Positions 51,345 to 58,560 of a DNA stretch of 64,000 nt are shown in pieces; position 1 is the stretch's first letter; the number at the start of each line of letters is the position of its first letter. The DNA is taken from contig JACPVX010000018.1 of assembly GCA_016191555.1 (NCBI GenBank), positions 124,001 through 188,000 of the forward strand. Direction: 5' to 3'. Below the pieces are notes generated by a model. It did not search any database and had not been told where the DNA came from. It saw only the letters and a list, made by a program, of their open reading frames with translations. The DNA comes from Bacteroidota bacterium (GTDB lineage: Bacteria; Bacteroidota; Bacteroidia; Cytophagales; Cyclobacteriaceae). A program made the position numbers and the translations under genes.

Positions 51345-51381
51345 ACAGCACTTTTTTGGGGATGTTACGCAACTATTGCGC

Positions 51382-51408
51382 CAAAGGTACTAGGTATGGC
51401 ACAGTACC
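51382..51408 (-). promoter_or_regulatory. PadR promoter with overlapping palindromic operator candidate
   Basis: On the minus strand 51389-51382 reads TACCTTTG, a match to the TAnnTTTG -7 box, 37 bp before the PadR start. GGTACT (51386-51391) and AGTACC (51403-51408) are perfect inverted hexamers 11 bp apart and overlap that box, as expected for a repressor operator. Confidence 0.6.
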
Positions 51409-51481
51409 GCCCTAATCTTTAAAAATAGTTTTCAAAACCCCTTTTTCAAGGTATCTTGAAGGTTTCTTATAAAATACAATC

Positions 51482-52975
51482 ATGAAACGATATGCACCCC
51501 TAATACTAATAATGTCCATTTTTGTACAATCTTTTGGACAGGACACACATTATTGGACATATCGATACGGTACTCGTGCCGTACTTTTGGGTGGCCCGGC
51601 TGTAGGTGGATTAGAGGATAACAGTTCGGTTATTTACAATCCTGCTTTGCTAAGTCTGGTGAAGAGTACTTCCATTTCGCTTAACTCAAACGTTTATCAG
51701 GTAGTGAACATCACGGCTAAAGATGGCGCTGGACCGGGGCAAGATGTGACAAGCAATCAATTTTCCGCCGTGCCAATTACCGTTTCGGGTTTGCTGCGAA
51801 AAAAGAGAGTTGATTCTCGATGGACTTTTGGATACGCTATCATTGTTCCCACCGAGTTTACATTTAAGGCCACTGCCAGAGAAGCAGCAGCTAAGAAAAT
51901 TGTAGACGATGCAGAGAGCCCTGGCGATGAAGAATATGTTGGTCAGTTTTCAATCAACACCCGCCTTTCGGAGAATATGGGGGCCTTCGCAATTGCCTAT
52001 CGGATCAATGACCACTGGTCGGTGGGGCTTACAAATCAGGTCACCTATCGGTCGCATACCTATACCAAGAATGAATTAAGTCGGATGATTTTAAACAATG
52101 TGGCAACTACATTGGTCAGTACCAGCGAATCGCAAAGTATTGAATATACAAACCTTCGCTATGCACCTAAGCTTGGACTTAGCTTTGCATCGGGCGGGTG
52201 GTCTGCCGGAGTGGCGTTTGTTTTTCCAAGCATTAATCTGGGAGGTAGCGGCACGATTGCTCGTGATGTAAATGCCAGCAACCTTCAAACCAACGTAGAG
52301 ACTAATCCAAACTTGCCTCCCAATCTAAAGCGGTTGAGCATTGATGCGAACGACCGTAAAACTAAATTGTCGACTGTTTATAATAGTCCGGTTTCTCTTT
52401 CGGCCGGTGTTGCTTACAAAGGCGAGAAGACATTGATTGCTGCCTCGGTAGAATGGTTTGATAAAGTTAGCCTCTACAACATCATGTCTCCGGATGGTGA
52501 TGTTTTTAAAAGACCTACCAATTTAAATATTGACAGCAAAAAATTTCTGGAATTAAATGCTTCAAATAAATCTGTTACCAATTTTGCCATTGGCATCGAA
52601 CATGCACTGAATGAGAAAGTAAGTATCAGCACAGGCTTTCGTACCAACAATTCCTTTTATGACAAGGTGTTTGATGACCGAATTGCCGATCGGAATAAAC
52701 GCAATCTGAACAACAATGCTTTGAACCTGGATATCTCTTCCTGGAATATCTACCATGTCGTAATCGGAGGAACGTTTAAGCAAGAGCGCAGAGACCTGAG
52801 CATTGGTCTTAACTTTAGCTGGGCCGATCAGGGCACGATTAAACAATTTGCCAATTTTGATCAGCCCACTGAATCAACCTTTTTGTTGGGGCAAAAGTTG
52901 AATACAACTGCCAATTTTTTCTCGTACGGAATACTTCTCGGTTACACCTTCCGAATTCGTTCCTCCGAACAATAA
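51482..52975 (+). CDS. OmpP1/FadL-like outer-membrane transport protein
   Basis: A 497-residue exported protein with a signal peptide (residues 1-19, VQSFGQ). The mature N-terminus (YWTYRYGTRAVLLGGPAVGGLEDNSSVIYNPALLSLV in part) matches FadL/OmpP1 family proteins, whose N-terminal segment plugs a 14-stranded barrel; the strands continue with alternating aromatic residues, ending in YGILLGYTFRIR. FadL-like porins take up hydrophobic compounds. The substrate is unknown. It is followed by the convergent AMP nucleosidase gene 2 bp away. Confidence 0.85.
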   Translation: MKRYAPLILIMSIFVQSFGQDTHYWTYRYGTRAVLLGGPAVGGLEDNSSVIYNPALLSLVKSTSISLNSNVYQVVNITAKDGAGPGQDVTSNQFSAVPITVSGLLRKKRVDSRWTFGYAIIVPTEFTFKATAREAAAKKIVDDAESPGDEEYVGQFSINTRLSENMGAFAIAYRINDHWSVGLTNQVTYRSHTYTKNELSRMILNNVATTLVSTSESQSIEYTNLRYAPKLGLSFASGGWSAGVAFVFPSINLGGSGTIARDVNASNLQTNVETNPNLPPNLKRLSIDANDRKTKLSTVYNSPVSLSAGVAYKGEKTLIAASVEWFDKVSLYNIMSPDGDVFKRPTNLNIDSKKFLELNASNKSVTNFAIGIEHALNEKVSISTGFRTNNSFYDKVFDDRIADRNKRNLNNNALNLDISSWNIYHVVIGGTFKQERRDLSIGLNFSWADQGTIKQFANFDQPTESTFLLGQKLNTTANFFSYGILLGYTFRIRSSEQ

Positions 52976-52977
52976 AA

Positions 52978-53748
52978 TCAGTAGCGCAGGTGTTTCACCG
53001 TCATCCCTTTGTTGATCATCTGCTTAAGCGAATCAATGCCAATTTTTAAATGCAAGTCTACGTAGCTGGTGGTAACTACCTTATCACTGGCTTCGGTCTT
53101 CACTCCGTCCGGTGTCATGGGCGAATCAGAAACGAGAAGCAAGGCGCCTGCCGGAATTTCATTGTAGAAAGCAGTCGAGAAAATAGTGGCCGTTTCCATA
53201 TCAATGGCTGCTGCACGAATTTTAATCAAATAGTTTTTAAAATCTTCATCCCACTCCCACACTCTACGGTTGGTAGTATAAACCGTTCCGCTCCAATAGT
53301 CTTGGTTGTAATCTCGAATGGTAGTTGAAATCGCTTTTTGCAATGCAAAGGCTGGCAATGATGGAACTTCCGGTGGAAAATAGTCATTGGAGGTACCTTC
53401 TCCACGAATGGCCGCTATCGGTAATATCAAATCACCAATATCATTTTTGGTTTTTAGTCCACCGCATTTGCCTAAGAACAAAACAGCTTTCGGCATAATC
53501 GCTGTTAAGCAATCCATAATCGTTGCTGCGTTGGGGCTACCCATTCCAAAATTGATGATGGTAATGCCTTCGGCAGTTGCGCTCCGCATGGCCCGATCTT
53601 CGCCATGCACCGGCACTTTGTGCCATTCGGCAAACTTCTTTACGTAGTTATCGAAATTGGTTAATAATATATAATGTCCGAAGTCTTCTAGTTTTAATCC
53701 GGTGTAACGCGGCAACCAGTTTTCTACAATGTCTTTTTTGTTTTTCAT
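52978..53748 (-). CDS. amn: AMP nucleosidase
   Basis: A 256-residue nucleoside phosphorylase-fold enzyme of the short Bacteroidota AMP nucleosidase type: KKDIVENWLPRYTGLKLEDFG start, ITIINFGMGSPNAATIMDCLTAI, AVLFLGKCGG, LPIAAIRGEGTSNDYFPPEVP, AIDMETATIFS and LLVSDSPMTPDGVK in pattern. It hydrolyses AMP to adenine and ribose 5-phosphate and so controls purine pools. Length fits the short form, which lacks the N-terminal regulatory domain of E. coli Amn. Confidence 0.92.
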   Translation of the reverse strand: MKNKKDIVENWLPRYTGLKLEDFGHYILLTNFDNYVKKFAEWHKVPVHGEDRAMRSATAEGITIINFGMGSPNAATIMDCLTAIMPKAVLFLGKCGGLKTKNDIGDLILPIAAIRGEGTSNDYFPPEVPSLPAFALQKAISTTIRDYNQDYWSGTVYTTNRRVWEWDEDFKNYLIKIRAAAIDMETATIFSTAFYNEIPAGALLLVSDSPMTPDGVKTEASDKVVTTSYVDLHLKIGIDSLKQMINKGMTVKHLRY

Positions 53749-53797
53749 CTTGCTCTGTATTTAGTGTTCAATTTTTTTTGCTGTACATTTCCATTCG

Positions 53798-54241
53798 ATG
53801 CAAAAGCTCAATCTCCCGGAAATCAACGCAACGCTTAAGAAAGAATATGGCAAAGTATGGATTTTTGATATGATTCGGAAAAAGTATATCGTGTTGACAC
53901 CCGAAGAGTGGGTGCGTCAGCATTTTATACATTACCTCATTCACGAACTCCACTATCCGCGTTCGCTTTTCCGAATTGAGAGCAGCCTTACTTACAATAA
54001 ACTCCAGAAGCGATCAGACATTTTACTTTTTGATCGAACGGGCAAGCCGTGGATGTTAATCGAATGCAAGTCGGCAGATATACGCCTTTCACAAAAAGCT
54101 TTTAACCAGGTAGCAGTCTATAATATGACTGTGAATGCAAAATACATTGCTGTCACCAATGGCATGGTTCACTTTTGCTGCGAAGCTGCCGCAGAGGGAA
54201 GAGAAGCACTCTTTCTCGAAACATTTCCTCCTTTTCAATAA
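53798..54241 (+). CDS. HsdR N-terminal-like (PD-(D/E)xK) protein
   Basis: A 147-residue protein resembling only the N-terminal nuclease region of type I restriction HsdR: KKYIVLTPEEWVRQHFIHYLIHE at the start, and the PD-(D/E)xK signature in RSDILLF and MLIECKSADI (~residues 70-92). The helicase part of HsdR is absent; stand-alone proteins of this type are common in Bacteroidota, often near replication or repair genes. The role is unknown. It is divergent from amn, whose start lies 49 bp away. Confidence 0.85.
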   Translation: MQKLNLPEINATLKKEYGKVWIFDMIRKKYIVLTPEEWVRQHFIHYLIHELHYPRSLFRIESSLTYNKLQKRSDILLFDRTGKPWMLIECKSADIRLSQKAFNQVAVYNMTVNAKYIAVTNGMVHFCCEAAAEGREALFLETFPPFQ

Positions 54242-54329
54242 GGCTCTCGGTCCTTTATTTATCAGGATAAGATCCTTCGATGGTATTTTTTCTTGCCATG
54301 ATGGTATTTTTAGATAAGCGTTAATTTGG

Positions 54330-54380
54330 AATAATTCTAAATAAGTAATTGTTTTGCTTATTAATAATTATTCTAAATAA
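54330..54380 (+). promoter_or_regulatory. Direct repeats before the siderophore receptor, candidate iron-responsive sites
   Basis: ATTCTAAATAA occurs at 54334-54344 and at 54370-54380, 36 bp apart, ending one base before the receptor ATG. Extended, the copies read AATAATTCTAAATAA and AATTATTCTAAATAA, close to Fur-type half-sites. GATGGTATTTTT is also repeated just upstream at 54279 and 54300, 21 bp apart. Confidence 0.45.
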
Positions 54381-54381
54381 C

Positions 54382-56781
54382 ATGAAATTTATTTTAACTA
54401 CCTGTTTATCAATATTATTAACCTCCTGTTTTGCTCCTAGAATATTCGCGCAAGCGGGAAAAATTGAAGGAACCATTACCAATTCAGATGGCCAACCGCT
54501 GATTTCTGCTAACGTGTATATCAAAGAAATTGGGGCCGGAACGGTGACAGATAATGAAGGTAAGTTCGTGTTGCTATCGATTCAACCAGGGGTTTATCAA
54601 CTGGTAGCTTCTTCTGTTGGATTTATTACCATTCAAAACCAGATAACGGTAGCAGATAATAAGACAACCACAATTCACTGGAAACTGATGGAAAGTACCC
54701 ATGAGTTAGATGAGGTAACAATTTTGAACTCGCGCAGTCTGAACGAACAAACTTCCAACATTTCGAAATCCAATATTCGTGCTTTCGATTTGCCTCAAAG
54801 CGTAATGACTCTTTCGAAAGAAGTACTCGTGCAACAGCAAACACTACGACTATCGGATGCTTTGCGAAATGTAAACGGCCTTTATGTGATGGGAACCACG
54901 GGTGGAACGCAGGAAGAGTTAGCCGGACGTGGTTTTGCTTATAACTCAAACAACACCTTCAAAAACGGAGCACGCTTTAATAATGGAGTATTACCGGAAA
55001 TGAGTTCGCTGGAACGAGTAGAAGTAATGAAAGGCAGCAATGCGATTTTGTTTGGAAACGTGGCTGCCGGAGGCGTCATCAACTTAGTAACGAAAAAACC
55101 AATCTTTGAGAAGGGTGGCGAAGTTTCGATGCGAATAGGTAGTTATGGCTTTTATAAGCCAAGCATCGATTTGTACGGACCATTAGATACAAAAAACAAA
55201 TTTGCCTATCGAATCAACACTACTTACGAAAGCGCTAATAGCTTTCGCGATGAGGTGCAATCCAAACGCTTCTACATCAATCCATCTTTTTTGGTAAGGC
55301 TCAATTCTAAAACCGATATATTAGTGGAGGCAGATTATCTGGAAGACAACCGCACGCTTGACTATGGAACAGGTGCAATAAACTACGCGGTAGCCAACAT
55401 TCCACGAAATAGATTTTTAGGATCGAAGTGGTCGTATTTTGCCGCCACGCAAAAAAGCCTCACAGTAACAGTTAATCATCAGCTCAATGCTGATTGGAAA
55501 TTGCGCGTCATGGTAGCCGGGCAGGATTATGGCACCGATTTGTTTGGCACTACACGACCTAATGCAAATAACCAATTTATCAAATCAGATGGAAAATGGG
55601 TACGTGGCCTGCAACGCACAGAAGTGGCGGAAAATTATTTGGTGGCGCAAGCGGATTTAACGGGTCAATTTAAAACAGGAAGAATACAACACACACTCTT
55701 GGTTGGGGTAGATGCTGATGGCTATAACACACAAACCACAGCGTACACCAACCTGGCGAAATACGATTCAATCAACGTCTTTAACTTGGAAGCATTCAAG
55801 CAGCGCAATGATATTCCCGAGCTTTCAAAACGTACTTTAACGAAAAACCCTACACAACGCATTGGAGTGTATGTTCAGGATTTGGTTTCGCTTACCAGTC
55901 AGTTAAAGTTTTTACTTGGAGCGCGTTACAGTTATCTGGATCGCCAAAACGAGGTGTTCACCTTTCCCACAGCAACGGCACAGGCTAGTAACGCAATTAC
56001 AAATAATTATGATGGAGCCATTACGCCACGCTTTGGATTGGTGTATCAGCCATTCTCTTCCACTTCACTTTTCGCGAGTTATGCCAACTCATTTAATTTA
56101 AATTCCGGAATTGATATCAACAGCAATCCGTTGCCGCCTTCGTTTATCGATCAATACGAAATAGGAGTAAAGAATGAGTTATTGAAAGGGCTACTTTCGG
56201 CCAACGTTACCGCGTATCAGATTGTGAATAGCAACTTTACGCAGGCAGTGATTATACCAACCGGAAACCCGAATAACATTCCGGCTAATGCACAAGAATT
56301 GGCTGGCGAAGTTACTAGCAAAGGAATTGAAGTAGATATAATGACGAAAGCGTATCGCGGGTTTTCTGTGATTGCCGGTTACAGTTACAATGAAACACGC
56401 TATACCAGAAGTAATATTTTTATTGAAGGATCTTTATTGCGTTACAATCCGCAGCACACGGCCAACATGAGCATCTATTACCAACTGCCTGCACAATCGA
56501 GGTGGAGGAATTTTAATGCAGGTGTTACGTTTTTCTATACAGGCGATCGTGTAGCGGGTCGTTCAACCCGATTAACGATTCCCAACGATGCTTTTAAATT
56601 AATGCCCATTCCAAATTTTACTCAAGTAGACGCCACACTAGGTTATGTTCATCAAAAAGTATCTGTTCGTTTGAGGATTTCAAATCTCTTTGATACACTC
56701 AGCTACTATGTGCACGATGATAACAGCGTAAATCCATTGGCTCCACGAATGATGTCGGCTACTTTTGGATTTAAATTATAG
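54382..56781 (+). CDS. TonB-dependent siderophore receptor
   Basis: A 799-residue outer-membrane receptor from the ATG at 54382, giving a signal peptide with a Cys (LTSCFAPRIFAQ). Residues ~28-105 form a CarboxypepD_reg-like domain (GQPLISANVYIKEIGAGTVTDNEGK in pattern); the plug (~110-240) has RSLNEQTSNISKSNIRA and RVEVMKGSNAILFGNVAAGGVINLVTKKP in part; the 22-stranded barrel ends MSATFGFKL. Matches the siderophore-receptor subfamily (ferric hydroxamate/ferrichrome-like plug). It takes up ferric siderophores with TonB energy. Candidate iron-control repeats precede it. No transport partners are adjacent. Confidence 0.92.
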   Translation: MKFILTTCLSILLTSCFAPRIFAQAGKIEGTITNSDGQPLISANVYIKEIGAGTVTDNEGKFVLLSIQPGVYQLVASSVGFITIQNQITVADNKTTTIHWKLMESTHELDEVTILNSRSLNEQTSNISKSNIRAFDLPQSVMTLSKEVLVQQQTLRLSDALRNVNGLYVMGTTGGTQEELAGRGFAYNSNNTFKNGARFNNGVLPEMSSLERVEVMKGSNAILFGNVAAGGVINLVTKKPIFEKGGEVSMRIGSYGFYKPSIDLYGPLDTKNKFAYRINTTYESANSFRDEVQSKRFYINPSFLVRLNSKTDILVEADYLEDNRTLDYGTGAINYAVANIPRNRFLGSKWSYFAATQKSLTVTVNHQLNADWKLRVMVAGQDYGTDLFGTTRPNANNQFIKSDGKWVRGLQRTEVAENYLVAQADLTGQFKTGRIQHTLLVGVDADGYNTQTTAYTNLAKYDSINVFNLEAFKQRNDIPELSKRTLTKNPTQRIGVYVQDLVSLTSQLKFLLGARYSYLDRQNEVFTFPTATAQASNAITNNYDGAITPRFGLVYQPFSSTSLFASYANSFNLNSGIDINSNPLPPSFIDQYEIGVKNELLKGLLSANVTAYQIVNSNFTQAVIIPTGNPNNIPANAQELAGEVTSKGIEVDIMTKAYRGFSVIAGYSYNETRYTRSNIFIEGSLLRYNPQHTANMSIYYQLPAQSRWRNFNAGVTFFYTGDRVAGRSTRLTIPNDAFKLMPIPNFTQVDATLGYVHQKVSVRLRISNLFDTLSYYVHDDNSVNPLAPRMMSATFGFKL

Positions 56782-56795
56782 TTGAGAAAAAAAGA

Positions 56796-56832
56796 AGCCG
56801 CTGAGTAAATCAATTGATTGCGCTTAGCGGCT
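56796..56832 (-). terminator. Bidirectional hairpin terminator
   Basis: AGCCGCTGAG (56796-56805) pairs with CTTAGCGGCT (56823-56832) with one G.U pair. The preceding A-run gives a U-tract on the minus strand for the alanine dehydrogenase gene; it lies between two convergent genes. Confidence 0.75.
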
Positions 56833-56853
56833 CTAAGTAAATTTTGAATTTTA

Positions 56854-57969
56854 TTATCCCAAAAACTCTTTCACATCGGTATACGGAAGATTGAAAGCAT
56901 CAGATACGGCCTTGTAAACGATTTTGCCATTGATCACATTCAATCCTTTTTTCAAATCCTGATTTTCGTTGCAAGCCTTCTTCCAACCTTGCGTAGCAAG
57001 TTTGATGGCGTAAGGAAGAGTTGCATTGGTCAACGCCAAAGTAGAAGTGTAAGGAACCGCACCCGGCATGTTCGCTACGCAATAATGAACTACATCATCA
57101 ATAATATAAGTAGGATCTTCATGTGTAGTAGGACGGCAAGTCTCAATGCAACCACCTTGATCTACGGCCACGTCAACCAGCACCGTTCCGGGGCGCATGG
57201 TTTTTAGCATATCGCGTGTAATTAGTTTCGGAGCTTTTGCACCAGGAACTAATACACCACCAATAATCAAGTCGTGTGTTTTTACTAATTCTCTTAAAAC
57301 ATAATCGTTCGATACCATCGTGTGTACATTTTTTGGCATCACATCATCTAAATAGCGAAGGCGGTTAATGTTTACATCTGTGATGATGACATCGGCACCC
57401 ATGCCGGCTGCCATCTTCGCAGCGTTCGTACCAACTACGCCACCACCTAAAATCAAAACTTTCGCTGGCATTACACCGGGTACGCCACCCAATAAAATTC
57501 CTCGGCCTTTCAATGGTTTTTCCAAATACTTGGCACCTTCTTGAATGGACATGCGTCCCGCTACTTCACTCATGGGCACCAACAATGGCAAACTGCCATC
57601 CAGGCGTTCTACTGTTTCGTAAGCCAAGCAGACAGCACCGGTCTTTACCATCGCATGTGCCAATGGTTCGTACGATGCAAAGTGAAAGTATGTAAACACC
57701 AATTGATCTTTCTTAATCAAGCCATACTCCTGTTCAATTGGCTCTTTTACTTTGATAATCATTTCAGCGATCGCAAAAACTTCTTCTGCAGTTGCTAAAA
57801 TTTTCGCCCCTGCACCTTTGTATTCTTCATCGCTAAATCCACTTCCTACTCCAGCTGTAGTTTGTACATAAACTGTATTTCCTCTGCGGGTTAACTCTTG
57901 TGCACCGGCTGGGGTAAGCGCTACGCGGTTTTCGTTGTTTTTAATTTCCTTGGGAACTCCTATGATCAT
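56854..57969 (-). CDS. ald: Alanine dehydrogenase
   Basis: A 371-residue NAD-dependent L-alanine dehydrogenase. It starts MIIGVPKEIKNNENRVALTP, with R15, K75 (VKEP), H96 (YFHFAS) and D270 (VDVAVDQGG) as substrate and catalytic residues. The NAD domain is VLILGGGVVGTNAAKMAAGMG (in part, ~residues 170-190). It converts L-alanine to pyruvate and ammonium, or the reverse. Length is standard. A good -7 element lies upstream on the minus strand. Single gene. Confidence 0.96.
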   Translation of the reverse strand: MIIGVPKEIKNNENRVALTPAGAQELTRRGNTVYVQTTAGVGSGFSDEEYKGAGAKILATAEEVFAIAEMIIKVKEPIEQEYGLIKKDQLVFTYFHFASYEPLAHAMVKTGAVCLAYETVERLDGSLPLLVPMSEVAGRMSIQEGAKYLEKPLKGRGILLGGVPGVMPAKVLILGGGVVGTNAAKMAAGMGADVIITDVNINRLRYLDDVMPKNVHTMVSNDYVLRELVKTHDLIIGGVLVPGAKAPKLITRDMLKTMRPGTVLVDVAVDQGGCIETCRPTTHEDPTYIIDDVVHYCVANMPGAVPYTSTLALTNATLPYAIKLATQGWKKACNENQDLKKGLNVINGKIVYKAVSDAFNLPYTDVKEFLG

Positions 57970-58016
57970 ATAAATGGTATTAAAATGTTCTTTTTTAGTT
58001 TTTTCAAACGAGTGCG

Positions 58017-58024
58017 CAAATATA
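58017..58024 (-). promoter_or_regulatory. Bacteroidota -7 element for ald
   Basis: On the minus strand this reads TATATTTG, a match to TAnnTTTG, 48 bp upstream of the ald start codon. Confidence 0.5.
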
Positions 58025-58105
58025 AAGGTATTTGCTGAATAAGGTGATGAAACTCTATAGCCTTCATAACTTGTTCACTTTTGGTAAGATTTAGTATCTT
58101 TTCAA

Positions 58106-58471
58106 ATGCTTGAACCAAACCTGTATGCATTTTATGGTTCGCTCCGCAGGGGGCTTGCTAATTATCAAAAATTCAAACCGCATTTACGCTATCGTTACAG
58201 CCAATGGGTAAATGGTTTTCAATTGTATTCGTTCGGAGAATTTCCATTTGCTTACAAAACCAATCTGGAAACAGATCGAATTCTAGTCGAAGTGTTTGAA
58301 ATTACAAGTACAGAAACGCAGCAACAAATTGATGCACTGGAATTCGGTTATGGATATCATGTAGAACAGATTATTCTGGAAGGACAGCCGGTGAACATTT
58401 ATTTATTTCGAGATAAGGCAAATTATCCATTGGTAAGCGGAGGTGATTGGGTGAAATTCTTTCGTGGTTAG
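58106..58471 (+). CDS. Gamma-glutamylcyclotransferase-like protein
   Basis: A 121-residue protein of the GGCT-like (AIG2/BtrG) fold: FYGSLRRGLANYQ (~residues 9-21, the glycine-rich nucleotide-like YGSLRRG motif), GFQLYSFGEFPFAYK, DALEFGYGYHVEQIILEG with the catalytic-type Glu in DALEFGYG, and a final LVSGGDW strand. Members cyclise gamma-glutamyl groups or similar. The substrate is unknown. It lies between ald (divergent) and the E1 fusion. Confidence 0.85.
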   Translation: MLEPNLYAFYGSLRRGLANYQKFKPHLRYRYSQWVNGFQLYSFGEFPFAYKTNLETDRILVEVFEITSTETQQQIDALEFGYGYHVEQIILEGQPVNIYLFRDKANYPLVSGGDWVKFFRG

Positions 58472-58509
58472 AATCATTATCGCTATTTTATTTGGAGTTT
58501 TTTTTCTTC

Positions 58510-58541
58510 TTTGAACCCTGAAAGCTTTTTCTCTACTTTTG
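58510..58541 (+). promoter_or_regulatory. Bacteroidota promoter for the E1 fusion gene
   Basis: TTTG at 58510-58513 and TACTTTTG at 58534-58541 are 20 bp apart, close to the TTTG-N19-TAnnTTTG consensus, 19 bp before the start codon. Confidence 0.7.
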
Positions 58542-58560
58542 AATTACTAACCGCACACGA

